Below are positions 16,736-24,862 of a DNA stretch of 64,000 bases, piece by piece. Position 1 is the stretch's first letter. The number at the start of each line of letters is the position of its first letter. The stretch comes from Massilia agilis (GTDB lineage: Bacteria; Pseudomonadota; Gammaproteobacteria; Burkholderiales; Burkholderiaceae_D): positions 1,240,001-1,304,000 of the forward strand of contig NZ_JANUHB010000001.1 in NCBI RefSeq assembly GCF_024756255.1, given 5' to 3'. The position numbers were made by a program, and so were the translations under genes. The notes below the pieces were generated by a model. The model did not search any database and had not been told where the DNA came from. It saw only the letters and a list, made by a program, of their open reading frames with translations.

Positions 16736-17494
16736 CTAACGTGTCGGCACTTCGGTCGGCGGCTCGGGCAGCGCCGAGATGATGGTCACCGCCACGCGGC
16801 GGTTGCGCGCGCGTCCGAGCGGGTCCTCGTTCGCGGCCACCGGCTCGGTCGCGGCATGCCCCACCGCGGTCAGGCGCTCCGGCGCCACGCCGCTGTCGAT
16901 GAACAGCCGCACCACGCTGCTGGCGCGCATGGCCGACAGCTCCCAGTTGGACGGGAACTGCGCATTGGCGATCGGGATGTTGTCGGTGTGCCCCTCGACC
17001 TGGATCGCGTGGGTGTCGTCCTTGAGCAGCCCAGCCACCGCGCGCAGGGCCTCGACCGAATCGCCATTGAGCCTGGCGTCGCCGCTGTCGAACAGGACGC
17101 TCGCGTTGATCTCGACCGACACGCCGCGCCCGCTTTGGGTCACGCGCACCTTGCCGGTCTTGACCAGCGGCGCCAGCGTGTTCGACAGCTGGCGCGCCAG
17201 CGCGGCCAGGCGCTCCTTCTCGCGCCGCGTCGCCTCGGCACGGCGGCGCGCCACCATCGAGGCCAGCGGCAGCGGCGGCTCGACCTCGGTGCGCTCGGCC
17301 TTGGCCGCTTGCGCATCGCGCCCGCCGAACGCGTCGCCCAGCGAGGCCGACAGCACCCGGTACTTGCCGTCGTTGACCACCGAGACCGCGTACATCACCA
17401 CGAAAAACGCGAACAGCAGCGTGATGAAGTCGGCGTACGAGACCAGCCAGCGGTCCTGGTGCTCCTCCGGCTCCTCGTACTTTTTGCGCGCCAT
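16736..17494 (-). CDS. motD: Flagellar stator protein MotD (MotB family)
   Basis: 252 residues. A single membrane helix follows a charged N-terminus (MARKKYEEPEEHQDRW). The helix carries the proton-channel aspartate in SYADFITLLFAFFVVMYAVS. The OmpA-like peptidoglycan-binding domain is at residues about 125-240 (VEGHTDNIPIANAQFPSNWELSAMRA, GHAATEPVA, RNRRV). It partners with MotC, whose gene ends 10 bp upstream. The MotC-MotD naming follows Pseudomonas, where this second stator pair also sits in the fliA region; MotA and MotB are not in the window. Confidence 0.93.
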   Translation of the reverse strand: MARKKYEEPEEHQDRWLVSYADFITLLFAFFVVMYAVSVVNDGKYRVLSASLGDAFGGRDAQAAKAERTEVEPPLPLASMVARRRAEATRREKERLAALARQLSNTLAPLVKTGKVRVTQSGRGVSVEINASVLFDSGDARLNGDSVEALRAVAGLLKDDTHAIQVEGHTDNIPIANAQFPSNWELSAMRASSVVRLFIDSGVAPERLTAVGHAATEPVAANEDPLGRARNRRVAVTIISALPEPPTEVPTR

Positions 17495-17504
17495 GGCCGG
17501 CTTC

Positions 17505-18251
17505 CTAGCTGCGCGCCAGCAGGCTGGCGATGCGCTCGTCGATCACGCGCGTGTGGTCGCCGCTGGCCAGGTCGTGGAACACGTCGATCAGGATCTCGTA
17601 CTGCGCCACGCGCGCCGCCACGATCGCCTTGAGCTTGTTGCCCACCGGGTGGCAGAACAGGTTGGCCAGCCCCACCCCGTACACGGTCGAGACGAAGGCC
17701 ACCGCGATGCCGGCGCCAAGGCGCGACGGGTCGGTCAGGTTTTCCATCACGTGGATCAGGCCCAGCACCGCGCCGATGATGCCGATGGTGGGCGCATAGC
17801 CGGCAGCCGACTCCCAGATGCGCGCGGCCTGGCGTTGGCGCGTCTCGAACGCCGACAGCTCGGTCTCGAGCAGGCTGCGCAGCTTGTCCGGGGCGATGCC
17901 GTCCACCACCAGCCGCAGGCCCTTCTCGATGAACTTGTCGCGCGTGCCCTCCATGAAGCGCTCGAGCGCCAGCAGGCCGTCGCGGCGCGCCACCTGGCTC
18001 CACTGCTCGATCTCGCGCGCGAGGTGTTCGCGCTGGCTGGGCGGCGTGCGGAACACCCAGCCCAGCATCGACAGGCCGCGCCAGAAGGTGCGCGCCTCGG
18101 TCTGCAGCAGCACGGCGCCGGCGGTGCCGACCACCACGATCGCGAACGCGGCCGGCTGCACCAGCGAGGCAAACTTGCCGCCGTCGAGGGCATGGCCGAC
18201 GAAGATGCCGGCCAGCGCCAGCAACAGGCCGGCTACGCTGGACCAGTCCAC
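17505..18251 (-). CDS. motC: Flagellar stator protein MotC (MotA family)
   Basis: 248 residues from a GTG start (VDWSSVAGLLLALAGIFVG). The gene overlaps the end of fliA by 19 bp, which supports this start by coupling. Four membrane segments are visible: two at the N-terminus (residues 5-22 and 35-55) and two in YAPTIGIIGAVLGLIHVM and GAGIAVAFVSTVYGVGLANLF, typical of MotA/TolQ/ExbB proteins. The cytoplasmic loop between pairs has charged residues that contact FliG in the family. It forms the proton channel with MotD. Confidence 0.94.
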   Translation of the reverse strand: MDWSSVAGLLLALAGIFVGHALDGGKFASLVQPAAFAIVVVGTAGAVLLQTEARTFWRGLSMLGWVFRTPPSQREHLAREIEQWSQVARRDGLLALERFMEGTRDKFIEKGLRLVVDGIAPDKLRSLLETELSAFETRQRQAARIWESAAGYAPTIGIIGAVLGLIHVMENLTDPSRLGAGIAVAFVSTVYGVGLANLFCHPVGNKLKAIVAARVAQYEILIDVFHDLASGDHTRVIDERIASLLARS

Positions 18252-18961
18252 AATTGCTCCCGCAGCGCCGCGCGCAACCGTGCCACCGCCTGGGTGTGCA
18301 GCTGCGACACGCGCGATTCAGACACACCCATCACCGCGCCGATCTCCTTCAAGTTCAGTTCTTCCTCGTAGTACAGGCCCATCAAAATCTTCTCGCGCGG
18401 CGGCAGCGCCTCGATCGCGTCGATCACGGCCTGGCGGAAGTCGGTTTCCAGTAGCGCGCGCAGCGGGTCGCTGTCGTCCACCGCATAGCGGTCGAGGAAG
18501 CTGTCGTTGCCGTCCTCGTCGTGGAAGTCTTCGTAGTAGATCAGCTGGTGGCCGCTGCCGTCCGACAGCAGGTCCTGGTATTCGGCCAGCGACATCTTGA
18601 GCGACTTGGCCACCTCGGACTCGGACGGCGCGCGGCCCAGCTTTTGCTGCAGTGTGTTCATCGCCGTCTCGACCTTGCGCATGTTCTGGCGCGTCGAGCG
18701 CGGCATCCAGTCGCTGTTGCGCAGCTCGTCGAGCATGGCGCCGCGGATGCGCAGCACCGCGTAGGTCTCGAACTGGGCGCCGTGAGTCTCCTCGTAGCGG
18801 TTGATCGCGTCGAGCAGCCCCATCATGCCGGCCTGGACCAGGTCGTCCACTTCCACGGAAGGGGGCAGCTTGGCCTTCATATGGTGGGCCAGGCGCTTCA
18901 CCAGCTGCATGTGCTGCTCCAGCAGGTGATCCCTGTCGGCTTTCCCTTTGACCGTGTACAT
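18233..18961 (-). CDS. fliA: RNA polymerase sigma factor FliA (sigma-28)
   Basis: 242 residues. Region 2 is clear (LVKRLAHHMKAKLPPSVEVDDLVQAGMMGLLDAINRY, then QFETYAVLRIRGAMLDELR), as are region 3 (LGRAPSESEVAKSL) and region 4 with its helix-turn-helix (LPPREKILMGLYYEEELNLKEIGAVMGVSESRVSQL). It directs late flagellar transcription, and a matching promoter is present before flgM at 5887-5913. It lies 22 bp after flhG and overlaps motC by 19 bp. Confidence 0.97.
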   Translation of the reverse strand: MYTVKGKADRDHLLEQHMQLVKRLAHHMKAKLPPSVEVDDLVQAGMMGLLDAINRYEETHGAQFETYAVLRIRGAMLDELRNSDWMPRSTRQNMRKVETAMNTLQQKLGRAPSESEVAKSLKMSLAEYQDLLSDGSGHQLIYYEDFHDEDGNDSFLDRYAVDDSDPLRALLETDFRQAVIDAIEALPPREKILMGLYYEEELNLKEIGAVMGVSESRVSQLHTQAVARLRAALREQLWTGPA

Positions 18962-18983
18962 GCGTTCTTATGCTTTTATGTTC

Positions 18984-19847
18984 TCAGGAGCCAAAATGTG
19001 CGCCGCCTCCCTGCCACTGTTCCTGCGCCATCGCGGCCAGCGCAAAGCGCCCGGCCAGCTGGCGGAACGCCACCGACGCGCCGGCCAGCGGGAACGCATC
19101 GACCACCGCGCGCCCCAGCCGCGCCGCGCGCTGCAGGTATTCGTCCGCCGGCACCGATCCCATCGAGGTCAGGGTGACCGCCAGGTAGCGGGTGGCCGCG
19201 GATGCCATATTAGCGTAAACGATTTTCGCCTCGGCCTCGCTGGCGCCGGTGACCAGGATGCCGATCGGGCACCGGCCCAGCGCCTGCACCAGGCGCTTGA
19301 TCAGGCCATAGGCATTGGTGATCGAGGCGGCGCTGGTGGACACCTGCACCACGATCTCGGAACTGGCCAGTGCCGGCAGCGCAAAGCCGGCGTCGCCGAA
19401 CTGGCCGTCCACCAGGATCACGCCGGACTGCTGCGCCAGCACGTCGAATGCCTTGGCCAGGCGCCGCGCCTCGTCCTCGTCGCGGCCCGGGGCTGCGGGC
19501 ACCCAGGCCGGGCTGCGGCCGCGGCCCTTGGGCTCGCGCGCCAGGCTGGCCAGCGCAAAGCCTTGCGGCACCTGCTGGATGATCTCGTTGAGCGCGCACT
19601 GCTGGCGCGCCACCTGCAACAGCGTCGGGCCGACCACGCCCAGGCGCTGCGCCACGCCGTACTCGCTCTGGCTGGCATCGACCAGCAGCACGTCGTTGCC
19701 GGCCTGCGCCAGCGACGCGCCCAGGTTGACCAGCATCGCGCCCTTGTCGTCTTCAGGCGTGGCGGAAAGGAAGGTGACGACGCGCGGGCGCGGGCCCGCC
19801 AGCATCCGGCGCAGGCCTTCGGCCTGGTCGAAGTCGAAACTAGCCAA
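18984..19847 (-). CDS. flhG: FlhG/FleN-type flagellar number regulator with a degraded P-loop
   Basis: 287 residues. Position (8-bp overlap with flhF, then fliA) and the N-terminal motif DQAEGLRR mark it as FlhG, the MinD-like partner of FlhF. The DQAxxLR helix is the FlhF GTPase-activating segment of the family. The MinD core is odd. Where KGGVGKT is expected it reads SATPEDDKGAM, lacking the signature lysine and the glycines, and the later DTxxG-like switch reads VDGQFGDAG. The NLGASLAQAGNDVLLVDAS strand keeps the fold recognisable. It may therefore bind FlhF without cycling ATP; this is inference from missing residues. Confidence 0.85.
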   Translation of the reverse strand: MASFDFDQAEGLRRMLAGPRPRVVTFLSATPEDDKGAMLVNLGASLAQAGNDVLLVDASQSEYGVAQRLGVVGPTLLQVARQQCALNEIIQQVPQGFALASLAREPKGRGRSPAWVPAAPGRDEDEARRLAKAFDVLAQQSGVILVDGQFGDAGFALPALASSEIVVQVSTSAASITNAYGLIKRLVQALGRCPIGILVTGASEAEAKIVYANMASAATRYLAVTLTSMGSVPADEYLQRAARLGRAVVDAFPLAGASVAFRQLAGRFALAAMAQEQWQGGGAHFGS

Positions 19848-21138
19848 GCGACACCTCGCGCAGGGTGCGGTCGCTATGCACGCTGCCGGTCTGCGACATC
19901 ACCGCCGGCAGGTCGGCCTCCTGCAATTGCTCGCGCTTGCCGCGGAATGCGCGATCCACTAGCAGCGCGCGGTCGGCCAGGTGCAGGTCTTCCGGCACGC
20001 GCTGGCCGTTGGAGATGTAGCACAGGTTCAGCTTCTGGCGCACCAGCACGTCGAGCAGGCTGCCGATCGATGCCGCTTCGTCGAGCTTGGTCATGATCAC
20101 GCCGTGCAGGCCGCTGCCCTGGTAGGCGCGCACCACCTCGCCCAGGGTCTCGTGGGTCGAGGTCGAATTCAGGCACAGCAGGCGCTTCACTTCGGCGCCG
20201 GCGTCGGTCAGCATGGCCACCTGCGCGGCCACCATCTGGTCGCGCTGCGACATGCCGATGGTATCGATCAATACCGTATGCTTGTTTTTCAGTTCCTTCA
20301 GGGCGATGCGCAGGTCGGCTTCGTCCTTGACCGCATGGACCATCACGCCGAGGATCTTGCCGTAGATGCGCAGCTGCTCGTGCGCGCCGATACGATAGGC
20401 GTCGGTGGTGATCAGGGCCAGCTTCTCGGGGCCGTGGCGCATCACGCAGCGCGCGGCCAGCTTGGCGGTGGTGGTGGTCTTGCCCACGCCGGTCGGGCCG
20501 ACCAGCGCGAACACGCCGCCCTGGCCGAGGATGGCGTCTTCGTTCGACATGACCGACAGGTTGCGGCCGATGACGTTCTTCACCCAGCGCATCGATTCGG
20601 CCGCGTCCTTGTGCTGCGGCAGCTTGTCGATCAGGTAGCGCGACAGCGTGGCCGAAAAGCCGGCGGCCAGCATCTCGCGCAGCACGGTGGCCTTGTGCGG
20701 CGCGCGCTGCTGGCTGGCGCCCCAGGTCAGCTCGGCCAACTGCGACTCCATCAGGCCGCGCATCGCGCGCATCTCGTTCATCATGCCGGACATCTCGGCG
20801 GTGGCGGCCTCGGTGACCTTTTCGATCGCGGACGAGACCATCGAGGTCACGGCGGCCATGTCGATGGCCGGCTTGGGCTCCGGCTGCGGTTCGGCGCGCA
20901 CGCGGCGCGGCATGAACGGCTGCGGCTCGGACAGCTGCAGCTGCGGGGCCGGCGCGGCCATTTCGGATTCGGCGACGGGCGAGGCGATCGAGGCGACGTC
21001 GTCGCTGGCCAGCGCCAGGATCTCGACTTCGCCGTTGACCGCACGGTTGGACAGGATGACCGCGTCGGGACCGAGCGCTTCGCGGACCTTGCGCAAGGCA
21101 TCGCGGGAGGTGGGCGCTACAAATTTCTTCACGTTCAT
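19840..21138 (-). CDS. flhF: Flagellar biosynthesis SRP-like GTPase FlhF
   Basis: 432 residues from the ATG at 21138, which gives the family start MNVKKFVAPTSRDALRKVREALGPDAVILSNR shown here by its first part MNVKKFVAP. A GGAG site lies 8 nt upstream; the 14 residues before it in frame are not accepted. The NG domain has G1 GPTGVGKTT (213-222), TTDAYRIGAHEQL, DTIGMSQRD and TKLDEAASIG. FlhF sets the site of polar flagellum assembly. It overlaps flhG by 8 bp. It is cut off from flhA by hldD and a 385-bp gap, so it probably has its own promoter. Confidence 0.96.
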   Translation of the reverse strand: MNVKKFVAPTSRDALRKVREALGPDAVILSNRAVNGEVEILALASDDVASIASPVAESEMAAPAPQLQLSEPQPFMPRRVRAEPQPEPKPAIDMAAVTSMVSSAIEKVTEAATAEMSGMMNEMRAMRGLMESQLAELTWGASQQRAPHKATVLREMLAAGFSATLSRYLIDKLPQHKDAAESMRWVKNVIGRNLSVMSNEDAILGQGGVFALVGPTGVGKTTTTAKLAARCVMRHGPEKLALITTDAYRIGAHEQLRIYGKILGVMVHAVKDEADLRIALKELKNKHTVLIDTIGMSQRDQMVAAQVAMLTDAGAEVKRLLCLNSTSTHETLGEVVRAYQGSGLHGVIMTKLDEAASIGSLLDVLVRQKLNLCYISNGQRVPEDLHLADRALLVDRAFRGKREQLQEADLPAVMSQTGSVHSDRTLREVSLG

Positions 21139-21265
21139 CAATGATCTCCGTCCCTGGGGACTGCTGCTTTCATTCGTCAATTCTGGCTACGGCAAGGGCG
21201 CACGCGCCCCTTCTAGTTCAGGATTATTGACGACGGCGCCCGGAAACCATCGTGGGAAAAGGATG

Positions 21266-21285
21266 GGAAATAGGTGTTTATTTCC
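21266..21285. promoter_or_regulatory. 7-bp dyad upstream of flhF, possible operator
   Basis: GGAAATA (21266-21272) and TATTTCC (21279-21285) form a perfect dyad with a 6-bp centre. A second palindrome, TTTCCGGAAA, follows immediately (21281-21290). They lie in an AT-rich part of the 385-bp region upstream of flhF, about 130 bp from its start. No known regulator site is recognised. The rest of the gap (21139-21404) shows no gene. Confidence 0.3.
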
Positions 21286-21404
21286 GGAAATCAAACATTT
21301 GCAGCGTTTTCTTACGGAAACATGTGAAGCTGATAAGCGCGAGCCGCAAAAACCGGATTTTGCGCCAACTGGGCTGTATTTTGGCCGATCAGACGACATC
21401 GGTT

Positions 21405-21521
21405 CGTAGGGTGGGCACATTGTACCCACGCTGCGGTACGCGGCCGGAGCGGGCCGTCGGCCAAGCGGTATGCCTGTTCTAGCGCCGCTTGAACGCGTGG
21501 GCACAATGTGCCCACCCTACG
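21405..21521. repeat. GTAGGGTGGGC repeat, inverted pair downstream of hldD
   Basis: Arms 21405-21430 (CGTAGGGTGGGCACATTGTA...) and 21491-21521 (GAACGCGTGGGCACAATGTG...) face each other across 60 bp. The inner variable part ACATTGT is complementary between the arms. The second arm ends 2 bp before the hldD stop codon, so on the minus strand it is the first thing transcribed after hldD and may act as a terminator. Confidence 0.88.
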
Positions 21522-21523
21522 AA

Positions 21524-22519
21524 TCAACGCGAATGTAGCCAGTTCAGAACGTAATCACGCACGCCGTCGGCCACGGACAGGAACGGCGCCTCGTAGCCGG
21601 CCGCGCGCATCTTGCCCATGTCGGCCTGGGTGAACGACTGGTACTTGCCGATCAGCGCTTCGGGAAAGGTGACGTACTCGATGATGCCGGCCTTGACCAG
21701 CTCCCCGGTCGGCATCGGTTCCTTGCCTTCCAGCTCGCGCATCGTGTTCACCACTGCGGTGGCGACATCGTTGAACGGTTGCGCCCTGCCCGTGCCCAGG
21801 TTGAAGATGCCCGAGATGTCAGGATGGTCGAAGAACCACAGGTTCACCTTCGCCACGTCCTTGACCGACACGAAGTCGCGCATCTGGCCGCCGTCCGGGT
21901 AGCCGTCGCGGCCCTCGAACAGCCTGACCTTGCCGCTTTCGCGGTACTGGTTGAAGTGGTGGAAGGCCACCGACGCCATGCGGCCCTTGTGCCCCTCGCG
22001 CGGGCCGTACACGTTGAAGTAGCGAAAGCCCACCACCTGCACGGTCTGGTCCCCTGCCCTTTGGCGCACCACCTGGTCGAACAGGAACTTGGAGTAGCCG
22101 TACACGTTCAGCGGATCCTCGTGCGCGCGCTCTTCCTTGAACACAGTGCCGCCGCCATACACGGCGGCGCTGGAGGCATACAGGAACTGGGCGCCCTGCT
22201 CCTTGGCGAATGCGAGCAGGTCGAGCGAGTACTGATAATTGTTCTCCATCATGTACTTGCCGTTGTGCTCCATCGTGTCCGAGCACGCGCCTTCGTGGAA
22301 GATGGCCTTGATGCGGCGGTCGTAGGCGTGGGCGCGGATGCGCGCCAGGAATTCGTGCTTGTCCACGTAGTCGCTGATCTCGCAATCGACCAGGTTGCGG
22401 AACTTGTCGCCGCGCGTGAGGTTGTCCACGGCGATGATGTTGGTGATGCCGCGCTCGTTGAGCGCCTTGACGATGTTCGAGCCGATCAGGCCGGCGGCTC
22501 CGGTTACGACGATGTACAT
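21524..22519 (-). CDS. hldD: ADP-L-glycero-D-manno-heptose-6-epimerase HldD
   Basis: 331 residues from the ATG at 22519 ([15 protein letters not shown]); the open frame upstream adds 19 unrelated residues. It is an extended short-chain dehydrogenase fold with the NAD(P) motif [10 protein letters not shown] and the active-site pair YGGG and YGYSKFLFD (Tyr and Lys of YxxxK). The sequence [23 protein letters not shown] is diagnostic of HldD. It makes the heptose of the LPS inner core. It is not a flagellar gene but sits between flhA and flhF in the same orientation, with repeat clusters on both sides. Confidence 0.95.
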   Translation of the reverse strand: MYIVVTGAAGLIGSNIVKALNERGITNIIAVDNLTRGDKFRNLVDCEISDYVDKHEFLARIRAHAYDRRIKAIFHEGACSDTMEHNGKYMMENNYQYSLDLLAFAKEQGAQFLYASSAAVYGGGTVFKEERAHEDPLNVYGYSKFLFDQVVRQRAGDQTVQVVGFRYFNVYGPREGHKGRMASVAFHHFNQYRESGKVRLFEGRDGYPDGGQMRDFVSVKDVAKVNLWFFDHPDISGIFNLGTGRAQPFNDVATAVVNTMRELEGKEPMPTGELVKAGIIEYVTFPEALIGKYQSFTQADMGKMRAAGYEAPFLSVADGVRDYVLNWLHSR

Positions 22520-22618
22520 GCGTGCCTCGGGTAGTGGTGCGGCAGCCGGGTCGAGGCTGCCTTGTGAAGCGTGCATTTTCCCACATGTGGCGAAGTTTCG
22601 GGCCGGGTGTCATCGCCC

Positions 22619-22745
22619 GTACGGTGGGCTCTCGCGCCCACGCCGCTGCACTCGCCGCGTGAAAAACGCGTGGGCACAAGTGGCCACCCTACACGAAACG
22701 CTGCGGCGCCCGTAGGGTGGGCAGGTCTCCTGCCCACGCGTTCGG
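22619..22745. repeat. Cluster of three GTAGGGTGGGC repeats between flhA and hldD
   Basis: Copies at 22619-22643, 22666-22692 (opposite orientation) and 22711-22745 fill most of the 237-bp gap. The centres differ (TCTCGCG, ACAAGTG, AGGTCTCCT), but the GTAGGGTGGGC and GCCCACGCG ends are kept with minor changes. The last copy lies 11 bp beyond the flhA stop. The first lies about 100 bp upstream of hldD. Confidence 0.88.
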
Positions 22746-22756
22746 CCGCCACATGC

Positions 22757-24862
22757 TTACATCGGCGCGCCAACCAGGCTGGTCACGCGAATGGTCTTGC
22801 TCTCCGGGATTTCGGAATGCGACAGCACCTTCAGCTGCGGCAGCGCGCGCCGCAGGAAGCGCGACAGCAGCGTGCGCAGCGGCCCCGGCACCAGCAGCAC
22901 CGGCGTGAGTCCCATCGCCTCCTGCTGCGCGGCGGCGTTGGCGGCCTGCTGGGCGATGGTGTCGGCCAGGCCCGGCTCGATGCCGACGCCGTCGTTGCCG
23001 GTGCCCAGCGCCTGCATCAGCAGCCGCTCCAGGCGGTTGTCCAGGGTCATGACGGACAGCTCGTTCGTCCCCGGGAACAGCTGCTGCACGATGGCGCGGC
23101 CCAGCGCCACGCGCACCAGCGAGGTCAGCTCGGTCGGATCCTGCGTGACCGGCGCGTGCTCGGAAACCGTCTCGATGATGGTGCGCATGTCGCGGATGTG
23201 CACCCCTTCGGCCAGCAGGTTCTGCAGCACCTTCTGCAGCGTGGACAGCGCCACCACCTTCGGCACCAGGTCTTCCACCAGCTTGGGTACGTCCTTGGCC
23301 ATGTGGTCAATGAGCGCCTGCACTTCCATGCGCCCCAGCAGCTCGGAAGCGTGGGAATTGATGATGTGGTTCAGGTGGGTCGCGATCACGGTGCCGGCGT
23401 CCACCACCGTGTAGCCCATGCCCTGCGCCTGGTCGCGCAGGCCGGCGTCGATCCAGGTGGCCGGCAGGCCGAAGGCGGGGTCGGTGGTCGGGGTGCCGGG
23501 CAGCACGCCGCTGGCCATGCCGGGGTTGATCGCCAGCAGCTGGCCGTTGATCGCCTCGCCGCTGCCCACCTCCACGCCCTTGAGCGTGATGCGGTAGGCC
23601 ACCGGCTTCAGCTCCAGGTTGTCGCGGATGTGCACCGGCGGGGCGAGGAAGCCCACTTCCTGCGCGAACTTCTTGCGGATGCCCTTGATGCGCTTGAGCA
23701 GCTCGCCGCTTTGGGTGCGGTCCACCAGCGGGATCAGGCGGTAGCCCACCTCCAGGCCGAGCGTGTCCACCTGCAGCACGTCCTGCCAGCTCGCCTCCTC
23801 GTTTTCGGCCGGCGCTGCGGCGGCGGCCTGGGTGGCCGCTGCCGCGGCAGCCGCCGCCTCCTGTTCGGCCTTCAGCTTGGGCCCCCGCTTCTCCAACAGG
23901 TAAGCGGCGCCGCCCAGCAGGCTGCCCAGCAACAGGAACACCAGGTTCGGCATGCCCGGGATCAGGCCCATGCCGCCCAGGATGCCGCCGGTGATGTACA
24001 GCACCTCGGGCTTGGCGAACAGCTGCGTGACCAGCTGCTTGCCGATATCCTCGTCGCTGGCCACGCGCGACACCACCATACCGGCCGCGACCGAGATGAT
24101 CAGGGACGGGATCTGCGCGACCAGGCCGTCGCCGATCGCCAGCAGGGTGTAGTTCTTGATCGCGTCGCCGAACGCCATGTCGTGCTGGACCATGCCGACG
24201 ATCAGGCCGCCGATCACGTTGATCAGGGTGACCATGATGCCGGCCACGGCGTCGCCGCGCACGTATTTCGATGCACCGTCCATCGCGCCGTAGAACTCGG
24301 CTTCCTGCGCCACTTCCGAGCGGCGCCGGCGCGCTTCCTGTTCGCCGATCAGGCCCGCGTTCAGGTCGGCGTCGATCGCCATCTGCTTGCCCGGCATCGC
24401 ATCCAGGGCGAAGCGCGCCCCCACCTCGGCGATACGGCCCGCGCCCTTGGTCACGACGGTGAAGTTGATGATGGTGAGGATCACGAACACCACGATACCG
24501 ACGGTGTAGTTGCCGCCGATGAGGAAGTGGCCGAACGCCTCGATCACCTTGCCGGCAGCCGCGCCGCCGGTGTGGCCCTGGGTGAGCACCACGCGCGTGG
24601 ACGCGACGTTCAGCGACAGGCGCAGCATGGTGGACACCAGCAGGATCGCCGGGAACGCCATGAAGTCGAGCGGCTTGACGGTGTACAGGCTGGTGAGCAG
24701 CACGATCACCGACAGCGCGATGTTAAAGCTGAAGAACACATCGAGCATGAAGGCCGGCAGCGGCAAAATCATCATCGCCAGCAGCAGGATGATGAGGATC
24801 GGCGCGGCCAGCGCGCTGTTGCCGCGGTTGGCCAGGCCCTTCAGCCAGGGTGGCAGTTTCAT
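22757..24862 (-). CDS. flhA: Flagellar type III export gate protein FlhA
   Basis: 701 residues, normal length. Eight membrane segments occupy about residues 18-330. The FHIPEP-family signature is at about 143-170 (RIAEVGARFALDAMPGKQMAID). The cytoplasmic domain has MLLRLS-like and GYRLIPLVD stretches and ends with the usual HSEIPESKTIRVTSLVG. A polyalanine linker (about 340-355) precedes the cytoplasmic domain. FlhA forms the nonameric gate of the export apparatus. Its ATG overlaps the flhB stop by 4 bp. Confidence 0.97.
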   Translation of the reverse strand: MKLPPWLKGLANRGNSALAAPILIILLLAMMILPLPAFMLDVFFSFNIALSVIVLLTSLYTVKPLDFMAFPAILLVSTMLRLSLNVASTRVVLTQGHTGGAAAGKVIEAFGHFLIGGNYTVGIVVFVILTIINFTVVTKGAGRIAEVGARFALDAMPGKQMAIDADLNAGLIGEQEARRRRSEVAQEAEFYGAMDGASKYVRGDAVAGIMVTLINVIGGLIVGMVQHDMAFGDAIKNYTLLAIGDGLVAQIPSLIISVAAGMVVSRVASDEDIGKQLVTQLFAKPEVLYITGGILGGMGLIPGMPNLVFLLLGSLLGGAAYLLEKRGPKLKAEQEAAAAAAAATQAAAAAPAENEEASWQDVLQVDTLGLEVGYRLIPLVDRTQSGELLKRIKGIRKKFAQEVGFLAPPVHIRDNLELKPVAYRITLKGVEVGSGEAINGQLLAINPGMASGVLPGTPTTDPAFGLPATWIDAGLRDQAQGMGYTVVDAGTVIATHLNHIINSHASELLGRMEVQALIDHMAKDVPKLVEDLVPKVVALSTLQKVLQNLLAEGVHIRDMRTIIETVSEHAPVTQDPTELTSLVRVALGRAIVQQLFPGTNELSVMTLDNRLERLLMQALGTGNDGVGIEPGLADTIAQQAANAAAQQEAMGLTPVLLVPGPLRTLLSRFLRRALPQLKVLSHSEIPESKTIRVTSLVGAPM

